The notes under the pieces were generated by a model, which searched no databases, was not told the origin of the DNA, and was given only the letters and a program-made list of their open reading frames with translations. Below, piece by piece: positions 1 to 9,449 of a DNA stretch of 64,000 nt. Each line of letters begins with the position of its first letter. Position 1 is the first letter of the stretch. The DNA is taken from NCBI GenBank assembly GCA_963744345.1, contig CAVUTD010000029.1, forward strand, positions 124,001-188,000, in the 5' to 3' direction. Made by a program: the position numbers and the translations under genes. Source of the stretch: DASTFP01 sp963744345. Lineage in GTDB: Bacteria > Verrucomicrobiota > Verrucomicrobiia > Chthoniobacterales > Terrimicrobiaceae.

Positions 1-815
1 GGCACGCCCGCCAAGTTGCAGCAGGCAGCTCAGTGGCCGTTTATCCCTATGGCTTGGCCCAAAATGTTGATCATTGCTGGTCACTGCTTGCCGCATGGCG
101 GTTAGAACTCGAAACTATGTCCCATCAATCACGATAGTCAAGGTCGTGTATCGGGCTTCGTGACGTGCGCGTTCAAGAGTGCAGCACTCTTTCTACCAAA
201 AGAACCATTCGCCCGTTTCGCAGGGAGTGGATCTTTTCTCGTGCGATTCTCATGGGTCACAAACCGAAGCTTCGATTTTGATCTCCTCGGCGCCGTCATG
301 AGTTCACATCGAACTCCCAGATTTGGAATTGATTCGCGGGTCTACGCCATAAAATTTGGCAATGTCTTGCAACGCTGTTCGCCCACTGGCGCTGGGGTGC
401 TGTATCTGCAGTGCTTACCTCATCTACCGCGTTCATCGAAGATCTGGTCTGCTCTAGCGCACCGGTCAGATTCAATCCTGCGGCAACTCAGCTCCGAGTT
501 CTGTGTCGTTCATAACGGGAAAGACCTAAGCAGCTTAAGAACTATCGATTCATTCTCACGCAGTCCGTTAGCCAGTTATCGGAGCGACTTTGTCTTTACT
601 GCGACCGTTGATTCACCGATGATGTCCCTAGTCCGTCGAGCTGAGCTATTTTTGATATTATGGCGCTTGGCGGCTGGAAGGCGTCGATTGCCGGTCAGCT
701 TTGCAGCGCTCATTGAGGAAAGCGGCTCAGCCGTCTCACCTATGCCGAGGGGGAGGTGTGGACAAGGGAACTCACCAGAGAATTTCACCCAACGTGAATC
801 AATTGGAGAAAAGCA
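1..815. other. No supported gene in the first 815 bases
   Basis: Plus-strand frame 1 is open from the window edge to a TAG at 103-105 (34 codons). This could be the tail of a gene starting outside the window, but nothing in it is recognisable. A longer frame (160-819) reads as low-complexity Ser/Arg/Leu-rich peptide with no domain, no ribosome site and atypical codon use, so I do not call it. The last bases carry the ribosome-binding site (GGAGAA) of the following oxidase. Confidence 0.4.
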
Positions 816-2229
816 ATGAATAAATATCAAGGAAATGGAGCAGGCGAACTTGACAAGGCAATCGCCACCTTTGGCGAAACTCTGCGCGGACCGCTCATCG
901 GGCGCCAGCATCCCGAGTACGAGGACACCCGCAAGCTCTACAATGGAATGATCGACAAACGGCCCCTCGTGATCGCGCGCTGCGTGGACATAGCCGACGT
1001 GATCGCAGCCGTAAACTTCGGCCGCGACAATGGCCTCCTCATCGCCATCCGCGGCGGCGGCCACAACGGACCTGGATTGGGGAGCTGCAATGACGGCCTC
1101 GTCATCGACCTGTCGATGATGAAGGGCGTGCGCGTAGATCCAGCCAATCGCACTGTGCGCGTGGGACCTGGCTGTACACAGGGCGATGTCGACCACGCCA
1201 CCCACCCCTTCGGGCTAGCCGTCCCCTCCGGGATCGTCTCTACTACGGGCATTGCCGGTCTGGCGCTCGGGGGTGGCACTGGCTATCTCACCCGCAAATA
1301 TGGCCTCACCATCGATAACCTGATCGAGGCCGATGTGGTCCTCGCAGACGGTAGTGTCGTCACTGCGAATAACACACAAAACGCCGATCTTCTTTGGGCG
1401 CTCCGCGGTGGCGGCGGAAATTTCGGTGTTGTCACCAGCTTCCTGTTCCAGGCCCACCCGGTCCGCATGGTCTACGCGGGACCCATCTTTTGGGATCAGA
1501 AGCACGCTCGCGCGATCATGAAACAATATCGTGATTTCTTGCCCAGCGCGCCGGAGGAGCTCGGTTCGTTCGTTGGCTTGAAGACCGTTCTGTCAACTGA
1601 TCCGTTTCCGCGCGAGAGCTTGGGGCAAGCGGGCGTGTGCACTTTTTTCCTGCTACAACGGTTCAACGGAGCTTGGCGAAAAGGCCATGGCCCCGATCCT
1701 CAAGGATCTTCCTCCTCCGCTCTTCAACTGGATGCAAGAGATGCCGTTCCCGGCGTTGCAGAGCCTTTTCGATCCCTTTTTGCCAAAGGGACTGCAATGG
1801 TACTGGAAGGGCGACTATGTGAAAACTCTGCCCGACGAGGCAATCGAAGTTCACCTCGCCCAGGCGGCGAATGCGCCAAGCGAGCTGTCCTTGATGCATC
1901 TGTATCCGATCGATGGGGCCGTCCACCGCGTTGGTAAGGACGAGACAGCTTGGGGCGCAAGAAATTCCACTTGGTCGATGGTCATCGCCGGAATTGATCC
2001 GAGTCCTCAGAAAGCAGCGGAATTGCAGCGCTGGAGCAAGAGTTATTGGGAAGCAGTGCATCCTTTCAATTCCGACGGCGGCTACGTGAATTTCATGATG
2101 GAAGATGAAGGTGAGGGCCGCATCAAAGCGAGCTATGGCGACAATTTCGAGCGACTGGGGGCACTCAAACGAAAGTTCGACCCCTCCAACCTGTTCCGAG
2201 TTAATCAGAATATCGCACCCTCAGCGTGA
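816..2229 (+). pseudogene. FAD-linked (BBE-type) oxidoreductase, frameshifted
   Basis: A berberine-bridge-type FAD oxidase that would oxidise a sugar or alcohol with covalently bound FAD. The N-terminal FAD_binding_4 part shows RGGGH with the flavin-linking His at residue 83, then GLALGGGTGYL and the WALRGGGGNFGVV segment. The C-terminus ends in the family signature FDPSNLFRVNQNI. The two halves lie in different frames. Reading from 816 is good to about residue 268; the other frame then continues WGKRACALFSCYNGS from 1621 to the stop at 2229. Removing one T at about 1619-1621 joins them into a normal-length protein of about 470 residues. The start at 816 has TGGAGAA just upstream. Either a recent pseudogene or a one-base sequence error. 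Confidence 0.8.
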
Positions 2230-2647
2230 TAACGCTTGAGCACGATATACTTCACCTCGCCGAGCATCCTCTCAGCGCGTGCCATGGTCGTGCCGGGTTC
2301 GAAAATGCCGTTGTCGCCGGTGTTCCAGTTCTCCAACTCAGACGTCTTTGCGATGTATCAGAATCTCGTTGAAGGGCGGGCAGTTCCGTGGGGCATCCTG
2401 GTGAAAGACATGCCCGAGGATCATCACGACGCTAACTGGAGAAGAACGCCAGTAGCTGAGATTTCGGCTTCAACAAGCTCGGCTACATTCTTCTCAGTCG
2501 TGTGCAAGACACTAACGCTGGCGATGGCCATTCTTTGTGTATCCGCTGGGGTTCTTTGCAGCTTACCGGGTTGAAGAAAGCCAGGGTCGTTTCTGAACGC
2601 GACCAAAGGTAACCGGGCTCAGGATATCAGTTGAGTCGCGTCCAGCC
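2230..2647. other. Intergenic, no supported gene
   Basis: This 418-base stretch follows the FAD oxidase stop and precedes the convergent exported protein. A plus-strand frame (2236-2574) would need a TTG start, has no ribosome site and resembles no family I know. I see no convincing terminator hairpin with a T-run. Confidence 0.35.
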
Positions 2648-3214
2648 TCACGAGCGATCTAATTTAGCCCCGAGGATAAGATCATTGGCATCCTGCCACT
2701 GCGGGGCCTTGCCTGTCGGACGAGCCTCAAAATACAGCCAAATTTTTCCTGAAACGGCAATGAAGTAGCGCACTGCACTTTGTTCCCGGGGAGCAAACCT
2801 GCGGCGATTGCCAAAGGCTGCTTTCACTCCCCGCAACGCTCCCGCCGTGGCAACCGCACGAACATAAAGCACGTCGTGCCGAGAGCCCAAGCTTTGGACA
2901 AGCTTCCTGCCGTCCTCGGGCATTGGCTCAGCGCGACGAAGTGTCACTTCGATATCGTCGCCGATAAAGCGTGCGAGAGGACCCTCGCTCGTAGCCCCAA
3001 ATACTGAGTACCCCCACTTTTCGCGATCGAGCTTTAGCGTGATGCCACCCACCTTTACATCCTCCTCGACCTTCGGTAGAGCGAAGATTGCACCGGAATC
3101 CCCGAAGCCGCCAAAGCCCGGACCCCCGCCGCCGCAATTTCCGCCGCCGCCAGCAACCAAAGTTTGCGCCAACGCAGCCGAGAGCAACGCAGCGGCCATT
3201 GGAACTCTAAACAT
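2648..3214 (-). CDS. Exported protein of unknown function, glycine-rich N-terminus
   Basis: A 188-residue protein starting with a short signal-peptide-like segment (MFRVPMAAALLSAALAQ). A Gly-rich linker (about residues 22-38) with one Cys follows, then a roughly 150-residue mixed alpha/beta region with no motif I recognise. The C-terminal part contains VRYFIAVSGKIWLYFEA and ends in basic and acidic residues. It is convergent with the upstream oxidase and divides that region from the sulfur locus on the same strand. No function is proposed; it probably acts in the periplasm. The ATG at 3214 fits the signal peptide. Confidence 0.6.
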   Translation of the reverse strand: MFRVPMAAALLSAALAQTLVAGGGGNCGGGGPGFGGFGDSGAIFALPKVEEDVKVGGITLKLDREKWGYSVFGATSEGPLARFIGDDIEVTLRRAEPMPEDGRKLVQSLGSRHDVLYVRAVATAGALRGVKAAFGNRRRFAPREQSAVRYFIAVSGKIWLYFEARPTGKAPQWQDANDLILGAKLDRS

Positions 3215-3364
3215 GGTCCAGAGTAACCCGCTTTCCCTCTGACAGCAATTGGTAGTCCGAACGAATAGCTAAGTGCCGCAGAGGGGAGTCTCGGATCGAC
3301 GCAAATTAAATGGACTCCCGCGTTTTGAACTTGTCGTGCGTCTTCCTCGAGAAATATGGACGCC

Positions 3365-4138
3365 CTAGACTGCGACAGCACTCCTGGATTCTGCGAATAC
3401 TTGCCGCTGCGCACCTGGTTCGCCGACGATTTTCTGGTGATGCCTCCCGAAGCTGAGCGTCTCCTCTCGCATGAGATCCATGCAAGTGCGCTTAAGTTCC
3501 ACGAACCGCTCGGAAACGATCATGTCCACGGTCCCGGGGCGGGGAAGATCGACTTCCAGCAGAGTCTTCAGGCGCCCAGGACGGCGCGTAAGGATTGCTA
3601 CGCGGGAACCGAGATAGATGGCTTCGTCGATATCATGTGTGACGAAAAGGACAGTCATGCCGTACTCGTGCCAGACGTGCGACAAGAGTTCCTGCATCAT
3701 CAGGCGTGTCTGCGCATCAAGGGCGCTGAAAGGCTCGTCCATCAGCATAGCTCGTGGTCTATTTACGACCACCCGAGCCAAGCCAGCGCGTTGCTGCATG
3801 CCTCCGGAGAGTTGAGCTGGATAATGCTTGGCAAAGTCCAACACTTCGATCTTTCGGAGAATGCCGTCCACGAGGTGACGGCGTTCCTGCTTGGGAACTT
3901 CACGTCGCTTGAGGCCAAACTCGACATTGTGCCACACCGTCTTCGATGGAAATAATGTCGGCTGCTGGAAGACGACACCGCGATCGAATCCCGGCCCGGT
4001 GACAAGTTCTCCGTCAACCAGGACAGAGCCGGCTTGTGGGGGTTTAAAACCCGCGATGGTGCTGATGAGACTCGACTTTCCGCAACCAGAAGGGCCCAGA
4101 ATTGAAAGGAAATCGCTCGATGGAACTGTTAACGACAT
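3365..4138 (-). CDS. TauB/SsuB-type ABC transporter ATPase, N-terminus damaged
   Basis: Nucleotide-binding subunit of the nitrate/sulfonate/taurine importer class. It has Walker A GPSGCGKSS, Q-loop VVFQQPTLFP, signature LSGGMQQR, Walker B AMLMDEPFSALDA and switch His in FVTHDIDEA. It is last in the sulfur locus, 51 bases after the CysA stop. The open frame begins only about 16 residues before Walker A, so the first strand and aromatic A-loop normally present are missing. A TAA lies three codons upstream. A better start, ATG at 4181 just after the cysA stop, is in another frame; adding one base near 4139 would join ITID to VSLTVPSSDF. Even then about 15-20 residues would be lacking. A sequence error or a small deletion is likely. 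Confidence 0.8.
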   Translation of the reverse strand: MSLTVPSSDFLSILGPSGCGKSSLISTIAGFKPPQAGSVLVDGELVTGPGFDRGVVFQQPTLFPSKTVWHNVEFGLKRREVPKQERRHLVDGILRKIEVLDFAKHYPAQLSGGMQQRAGLARVVVNRPRAMLMDEPFSALDAQTRLMMQELLSHVWHEYGMTVLFVTHDIDEAIYLGSRVAILTRRPGRLKTLLEVDLPRPGTVDMIVSERFVELKRTCMDLMREETLSFGRHHQKIVGEPGAQRQVFAESRSAVAV

Positions 4139-4189
4139 CGATCGTTATTCTGGGGCCAGCGTGAGGTAAGGGAAGGCTCATGCGGGAAG

Positions 4190-4927
4190 TCAGACGGGAA
4201 TGCTGCGGTCGAGATCCAGAAACTCCTCGACAAAAGAGCTGGCGGGCGATTCGCGGACCTCATCGGGTGTACCGATTTGCTCGACCGCTCCTTTGTCGAT
4301 GATCACTACACGATCGGCCACATCGAAAGCTTCCTCCTGATCATGGGTGACAAAAAGGCTGGTCAGCCTTGTGGTATTGTGAAAGCGCCGTAGCCAGTGA
4401 CGCAATTCCTTGCGCACTTTGGCGTCGAGTGCGCCGAAGGGTTCATCGAGCAGCAGAACTTCGGGCTCGATAGCCAAGGCGCGGGCGAAGGCTACGCGCT
4501 GCCGTTGTCCGCCTGAGAGCTGACTGGGCAGACGCCTGGCGAAATCAGCTAGCTGGATAGTTTCGAGGAGTTGCTCGACGCGCGCCCGAATTTGGGGCTC
4601 CGAGGGGCGTTGACTCCTTTTTCGCACGCGAAGTCCGAAGGCGATGTTCTCAAAGACGCTGAGATGTTGAAAAAGCGCATAGTGCTGGAAGACAAAGCCT
4701 GCTCGGCGTTGATACGCGCTCTGCTGCGTGACGTCTCGATCGGCATAGAAGATTTGCCCCTCTTCAGGGAATTCCAGTCCGGCGATGATTCGCAGAAGGG
4801 TTGTCTTGCCCGAGCCGCTGGGCCCAAGTAAGGCGACGAGCTCTCCGCCCTCCACAGTGAAGTCGACGTTATTAAGTGCGGGAAATTTACCGAACTTCTT
4901 CGTGATGTTCCGAATGAGGACGCTCAT
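4190..4927 (-). CDS. cysA: Sulfate/thiosulfate ABC transporter ATPase, short form (CysA-like)
   Basis: ATP-hydrolysing subunit for the CysT/CysW permease encoded just upstream. I start it at ATG 4927, two bases after the cysW stop, giving 245 residues. Walker A GPSGSGKT is at 35-42, the Q-loop is in VFQHYALF, LSGGQ is at 137-141, LLLDE at 158-162 and the switch His at 195. Typical CysA proteins are about 350 residues with a C-terminal TOBE regulatory domain. This one ends right after the ATPase core (FVEEFLDLDRSIPV), so the regulatory domain is absent. The stop is clean and the next gene follows at once, so the short form looks genuine. Confidence 0.88.
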   Translation of the reverse strand: MSVLIRNITKKFGKFPALNNVDFTVEGGELVALLGPSGSGKTTLLRIIAGLEFPEEGQIFYADRDVTQQSAYQRRAGFVFQHYALFQHLSVFENIAFGLRVRKRSQRPSEPQIRARVEQLLETIQLADFARRLPSQLSGGQRQRVAFARALAIEPEVLLLDEPFGALDAKVRKELRHWLRRFHNTTRLTSLFVTHDQEEAFDVADRVVIIDKGAVEQIGTPDEVRESPASSFVEEFLDLDRSIPV

Positions 4928-4929
4928 TT

Positions 4930-5865
4930 TTATACTCCGGTTTCGGTGGCCGCTTGGAGCTGGCGCTCGGCCTTCCATTCAACATAGGTTTTAATAATCA
5001 GAGTCAAAAGCGCCAGGATAGACAAAACAGAGGCGACTGCAAACGCCGGGGCAAATTGATATTCGTTATAAAGAATTTCGATGTGGAGTGGCATGGTGTT
5101 CGTCTTGTTGCGAATGTGTCCGGAGACAACCGAGACAGCGCCGAACTCCCCCATGGCTCTCGCATTGCACAAGATCAGACCATAAATAAGACCCCACTTG
5201 ATCTTTGGCACGGTGACACGGGTAAAAATTTGCCACCCATTCGCTCCCAGAGTCATCGCCGCCTCTTCTTCCTTATAGCCCTGCGCTTGCATGAGGGGAA
5301 TGAGTCCGCGGGCGACGAACGGAAAAGTCACGAAAATCGTTGCAAGAATGATGCCCGGCTCAGCAAAGATAACCTTGATATTGTGGTCGTAGATAAATCG
5401 GGCAATCAGGTTGCTGCTTAGCATTTCCTGACTCGGAAAGAAGATGGGGCCGAGCCAGCCCTGTCGACCGAAGATGAGCACGTAAATCAGGCCGCCGATG
5501 ACCGGCGAGACCCAGAGCGGCAAGTCGATAAGTGAAATCAGCAGCGACCTGCCGCGAAAAGTGAATCGCGTAACCGCCCACGCAGCAAACATGCCGAAGA
5601 TCGCATTCATTGGAACCGCGATCGCAGCCGTCATGAGAGTTAGTCTCACGGCGTGAGCAGTTGCTCTATCCTCGAAGGTTTTCAGAAATACTCGAACACC
5701 TTGGGAGAATGCCTCGTGAAAGACCACGAAAAGCGGCAGTACGAGAAAAAGGCCAAAAAAACCCACCAGGATTCCGATCAAGATGGCTTTGACGAGAGGG
5801 GATTCCGTGGTGGCGCGCCGGGCGGCCGGCGCGCTGGTTGGGAAAGTGGTTACTGCGCCAGCCAT
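4930..5865 (-). CDS. cysW: Sulfate ABC transporter permease CysW
   Basis: Inner-membrane permease half for sulfate/thiosulfate uptake, 311 residues with six predicted membrane segments. The family coupling loop is visible (EEAAMTLGANGWQIFTRVTV), as is NARAMGEFGAVSVVSGHIRN, which is typical of CysW. The start overlaps the cysT stop by one base (TAATG), indicating translational coupling. The N-terminus has an extra Ala/Thr-rich tail before the first helix, common in this family. It pairs with CysT and the short CysA. Confidence 0.93.
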   Translation of the reverse strand: MAGAVTTFPTSAPAARRATTESPLVKAILIGILVGFFGLFLVLPLFVVFHEAFSQGVRVFLKTFEDRATAHAVRLTLMTAAIAVPMNAIFGMFAAWAVTRFTFRGRSLLISLIDLPLWVSPVIGGLIYVLIFGRQGWLGPIFFPSQEMLSSNLIARFIYDHNIKVIFAEPGIILATIFVTFPFVARGLIPLMQAQGYKEEEAAMTLGANGWQIFTRVTVPKIKWGLIYGLILCNARAMGEFGAVSVVSGHIRNKTNTMPLHIEILYNEYQFAPAFAVASVLSILALLTLIIKTYVEWKAERQLQAATETGV

Positions 5866-6692
5866 TATGCGACCCCCTTTCTTCTATTGTCCCACGCCTG
5901 AAGACCGTTGCTCAGCAACAAAATAACCAAGGAAGCTATGAGCATGACGAATCCGAGCGCGGCAGCGCCGCTATAGTCGTATTGTTCAAGTTTCGTGATG
6001 ATCAAAAGTGGCGTGATCTCCGTTTTGAACGGAAGATTTCCCGAGATGAACACGACGGACCCAAACTCCCCGACAGCTCGTCCGTAAGCGAGAGTTATGC
6101 CGGTCAAGATCGAGGGCAGTAAGGCAGGAAAGATCACTCGCCTAAAGGTTTGCCAGCGACTGGCGCCGAGGGTGGCTGCCGCCTCCTCGACCTCTGCGGA
6201 AAGATCCTCAATGACGGGCTGCACGGTTCGCACGACAAAGGGCAGGCCGATGAAGGTTAAGGCCACGAAGACGCCAAGTTGAGTGTAGGCAACCTTTATG
6301 CCGTAGGGTTCCAGCAATGAGCCGATCGCTCCGTTCTTGGCATAGAGTGCCGTCAAGGCAATGCCGGCCACCGCTGTTGGCAGAGCGAAAGGAAGGTCCA
6401 CGATCGCGTCAAGGATCTTGCGTCCGGGAAATTGGTAACGCGCAAGCACCCACGCCGCGATGACGCCGAAGAAGCCATTGACGAGCGCGGCTGCAAGCGC
6501 AATACCGAAGCTCACGTAGTAAGAGGCCACGACGCGAGGTTCGGTGATGGTCTTAAAAAAATGTTCCCAGCCGCCCGTGAATGTCTTAAGCACAAGCCCG
6601 CTGAAGGGGATGAGGACGAGAATGCTCAGATACACGAGCGTGTAACCGAGCGAAAGCCCGAAGCCTGGCAGGATCTGGCGTGTCTTGGCCAT
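5865..6692 (-). CDS. cysT: Sulfate ABC transporter permease CysT
   Basis: Second membrane subunit of the sulfate importer, 275 residues, six membrane segments. The family features VDLPFALPTAVAGIALTALY, the EAAATLGASRWQTFRRVIFP coupling loop and YGRAVGEFGSVVFISGNLP identify it. Its ATG overlaps the stop of the M14-peptidase gene upstream by one base (TAATG), and its own stop overlaps the cysW start the same way. The three genes are therefore read as one message. Confidence 0.93.
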   Translation of the reverse strand: MAKTRQILPGFGLSLGYTLVYLSILVLIPFSGLVLKTFTGGWEHFFKTITEPRVVASYYVSFGIALAAALVNGFFGVIAAWVLARYQFPGRKILDAIVDLPFALPTAVAGIALTALYAKNGAIGSLLEPYGIKVAYTQLGVFVALTFIGLPFVVRTVQPVIEDLSAEVEEAAATLGASRWQTFRRVIFPALLPSILTGITLAYGRAVGEFGSVVFISGNLPFKTEITPLLIITKLEQYDYSGAAALGFVMLIASLVILLLSNGLQAWDNRRKGVA

Positions 6693-7510
6693 TAAATGTT
6701 TTGGGCTTCGGAGATCATCACCTTGAAGCGTTCGAGAATCGTATGCATCGCCACCACGTGAGCTGTAATCTGCTTATCGAGCGGCGCATGGTGGGGGGTT
6801 TCAAAAACAATTTCAAATGGTCTGGGTTTTTGCTCGGGAGGCGCAGTCAGAACGCCGGCGTAGCCCTTTTCGATGATTCCATTATTGGCCTCAAAATTGT
6901 CGATGCTCTTATCGAAATTGCGCGGAAGAATACGGCCAGCCTCTGCCAAGGCGGGCTCCAGAACGTGACGTGTGAGCTCATGACCGGTGACGAAGCCGTA
7001 GAGACCTTCGCTGGTATCATCGCTATGAAGAGCAATAATCCCGTCGAACGCTAGTTTGCGGAGTTGGCTCTCTAAAAGGGCAACCTCAAATTCTTTAGAG
7101 CCTTTCCAAAATTGGCGGTTTAGATCCAAACCACTGCGGGTCCAGCGGCTGCCTTCAACATACCCCCACGGATTGCATATCGGATAGACGAAGAGCTCGT
7201 AACTCCGGGCCAGCTCTGGTCGAGCGTGCAAGCGCTCGAGAAACTGAATGACGGCAAGCACACCGCTCTCCTCATCGCCATGGATCCCGGCGAATACCCC
7301 GACTCGAAGATAGCTCCCCTTCTCGCCTGGACCGGCGAAGAGGTACTTGGGAAGAACGTGTGCGATGCCCAGAGTGTCGTTGTAGCCCAGATGCGCCGCA
7401 AAGAGGTGCGGTGAGCCGCGCGCCAGTTCATCCAGGGGGCGTAAAAGGCGCCAAATGGAACGGCGCTCCTTGGCAGAGCTCCGCCGCGATGTGGTTACAG
7501 GGATCGCCAT
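6692..7510 (-). CDS. M14-family zinc carboxypeptidase/deacylase-like protein
   Basis: A 272-residue metallohydrolase of the M14 (carboxypeptidase / succinylglutamate desuccinylase / aspartoacylase) superfamily. Zinc ligands are visible in GIHGDEESG (His and Glu) and ALHSDD (third His). DLNRQFW carries the substrate-binding Asn-Arg pair, and the late FETPHH holds the expected catalytic Glu. I choose ATG 7510, which follows the upstream stop directly; a longer frame from 7582 would overlap the sulfate-binding-protein gene. Its place between a sulfate-binding protein and cysT, coupled to both, suggests a role in sulfur supply, perhaps releasing sulfur amino acids from peptides or N-acyl conjugates. 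The substrate cannot be told from sequence. Confidence 0.82.
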   Translation of the reverse strand: MAIPVTTSRRSSAKERRSIWRLLRPLDELARGSPHLFAAHLGYNDTLGIAHVLPKYLFAGPGEKGSYLRVGVFAGIHGDEESGVLAVIQFLERLHARPELARSYELFVYPICNPWGYVEGSRWTRSGLDLNRQFWKGSKEFEVALLESQLRKLAFDGIIALHSDDTSEGLYGFVTGHELTRHVLEPALAEAGRILPRNFDKSIDNFEANNGIIEKGYAGVLTAPPEQKPRPFEIVFETPHHAPLDKQITAHVVAMHTILERFKVMISEAQNI

Positions 7511-7512
7511 GT

Positions 7513-8496
7513 TTATTTCGTCTGATAAATCTGATCGAAGTACGCGCCGTCCGCGAAGTGGACCTTCTGCGCCTCGGCCCATCCGCCGAAAGCTTCATCC
7601 ACGCTCAAGAGCTTAATCGGCGGAAAAAGAGCCGAGTTCTCGGCCAAGAGTTTTTCGGAGCGCGGGCGAAAATAGAAGCGAACGGCGAGCTCCTGTCCTT
7701 CCTCCGACCAGAGATACTCGAGATATGCGGTCGCCAACTCACGGGAGCCTCGCTTATCAACGACTTCATCGACCACGCTCACGGGCGCCTCGGCAAGGAT
7801 GCTCAGGGCCGGATAGATCACGTCAAATTTCTCGAGACTGAAGACCTTGGTAATCTGCAAGACTTCACTCTCGAAGGTCAACAAGACGTCTCCCATTTCC
7901 TTTTGAACAAAGGTGTTGGTTGCAGCGCGTCCTCCTGTTTCAAGAACAGGCGCATTTTTGAAGAGGGACTTGACGAATTCCCGGGCGGAGGGAGCGCTTC
8001 CACCGGGCCGCGACTCGGCATACGCCCACGCCGCAAGGTAACTGTAGCGTCCGTTGCCGGAGGTCTTTGGATTCGGCACGATAACAGAAATGCCAGGCGT
8101 GACCAAATCGCCCCAATCGCGGATTCCCTTGGGATTTCCCTTGCGGACAAGAAAAACGATCGTGGAAGTGTACGGCGCTGCATTGGTCGGCAAGCGAGAC
8201 TTCCAGTTGGCCGCGATCAAACCCGCCGCGGCAATTGCATTAATGTCGGTCTCCTGATTCATCGTCACCACGTCTGCGGGAAGTCCATCGATGACGGCAC
8301 GGGCTTGCTTGGTTGAACCTCCGTTGGAAAGCTCCACCGTCGGCAGCACACCATTTTGCCTTTCATAAGCGGTCGAGAAGGCGTTGTTGAATTGCTGATA
8401 GAATTCTCGCGTTACGTCGTACGAGACGTTCAGGATATTCGAGGGCGCGGCAAGCGCCGAGCCCCCAAATAGCAAGAGAAGCCACCAATGCCTCAT
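7513..8496 (-). CDS. Sulfate ABC transporter periplasmic binding protein (second copy)
   Basis: A 327-residue solute receptor with a signal peptide (MRHWWLLLLFGGSALA). It carries Sbp/CysP hallmarks: NVSYDVTREFYQQFN near the mature N-terminus, GGSTKQARAVIDG, and NPKTSGNGRYSYLAAW around the sulfate pocket. It overlaps the rhodanese stop by four bases (ATGA). It is clearly paralogous to the protein at 9450-10448 but diverged, so the two may bind different oxyanions such as sulfate and thiosulfate. Compared with its paralogue it lacks the Lys-rich stretches. Confidence 0.92.
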   Translation of the reverse strand: MRHWWLLLLFGGSALAAPSNILNVSYDVTREFYQQFNNAFSTAYERQNGVLPTVELSNGGSTKQARAVIDGLPADVVTMNQETDINAIAAAGLIAANWKSRLPTNAAPYTSTIVFLVRKGNPKGIRDWGDLVTPGISVIVPNPKTSGNGRYSYLAAWAYAESRPGGSAPSAREFVKSLFKNAPVLETGGRAATNTFVQKEMGDVLLTFESEVLQITKVFSLEKFDVIYPALSILAEAPVSVVDEVVDKRGSRELATAYLEYLWSEEGQELAVRFYFRPRSEKLLAENSALFPPIKLLSVDEAFGGWAEAQKVHFADGAYFDQIYQTK

Positions 8497-9347
8497 GCGC
8501 CTTTCTCAATCGGTACTCGAACCGAGTTTCCCCACTCCGTCCAGGATCCGTCGTAGTTCTTCACACGCGGGAAACCAAGCAAGTAGGTCAGCACGAACCA
8601 GGTGTGACTCGAGCGCTCCCCAATTCTGCAGTAAACAATCGTCTCATCGGCGGGGTCCACTCCCAGGTTGTCGATGTAGATGCGGCGAAGTTCCTCTGCG
8701 GACTTGAAGGTTCCATCGTCATTGGCTGCGGTTTTCCACGGAATGCTGCGCGATCCCGGAATATGACCGCCTCGAAGCACGCCTTCCTGCGGATACTCAG
8801 GCATATGCGTGATCTCGCCACGAAATTCGCCCGGAGAGCGCACATCGATCAGCGGCCTGCGGGCTTGGCTTTGCCGAAGAGCTTCATCCTTGAAGGCGCG
8901 AATTTGGTCATCCAAGCGCTGAGGCGGCACCGGATAATCCGCTTCGGGGAATTTCGGAATCTCGCGAGTAAGACCGCGACCTTCGGCTTCCCACTTGGAG
9001 CGCCCCCCATTGAGTAACTTTACGTTCTCGTGACCGAAAAGTCGGAAAACCCAGAGCGCGTAGGCGGCCCACCAGTTGGCCTTGTCGCCGTAGAAGATGA
9101 CAGTCGTCTCCGGAGAGATGCCATTCCTACCGGCTAGTTTGGCAAAGGCCTCCGGAGTGATATAATCGCGTTGCACGGGATCGTTCAGATCCGCGCGCCA
9201 ATCGATATGAACGGCATTGGTGATGTGGCCGGTACCGTAGAGGAGAATGTCTTCGTTGCTTTCCACGATCCGGATATCCGCATCGTTGAGGTGCTCGGCG
9301 AGCCAGGAGGTTTCGACGAGGCTTTCAGGGCTAGCGTAGGTGCTCAT
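8493..9347 (-). CDS. Thiosulfate sulfurtransferase (two-domain rhodanese)
   Basis: Transfers sulfane sulfur from thiosulfate to an acceptor such as cyanide or a thiol. It is a 284-residue tandem rhodanese. The N-terminal inactive domain (about 9-125) contains GHITNAVHIDW. The C-terminal domain (about 145-280) has RPLIDVRSPGEFRG and the active loop CRIGERS with catalytic Cys240. The loop matches the CysA2/SseA group of bacterial enzymes. Lying between two sulfate/thiosulfate-binding proteins, it plausibly processes imported thiosulfate. It is 102 bases downstream of the first binding protein and overlaps the second. Confidence 0.93.
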   Translation of the reverse strand: MSTYASPESLVETSWLAEHLNDADIRIVESNEDILLYGTGHITNAVHIDWRADLNDPVQRDYITPEAFAKLAGRNGISPETTVIFYGDKANWWAAYALWVFRLFGHENVKLLNGGRSKWEAEGRGLTREIPKFPEADYPVPPQRLDDQIRAFKDEALRQSQARRPLIDVRSPGEFRGEITHMPEYPQEGVLRGGHIPGSRSIPWKTAANDDGTFKSAEELRRIYIDNLGVDPADETIVYCRIGERSSHTWFVLTYLLGFPRVKNYDGSWTEWGNSVRVPIEKGA

Positions 9348-9449
9348 GTGTTCCTTTGAGTTGTTTGGTTCGAAATTGACCGCGGCGCGGCTCGGACGAA
9401 GTGACGGGATGGTGTAGGTTTTGAGCTATCTTCCAGGCGAGCTTCAGCG

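Noticed and set aside
160..819. A 219-codon plus-strand open frame before the FAD oxidase
   Set aside because: Low-complexity, no domain, no ribosome site, and it overlaps the well-supported start at 816.
2236..2574. A 112-codon plus-strand open frame after the FAD oxidase
   Set aside because: It needs a TTG start without a ribosome site and resembles no protein family.
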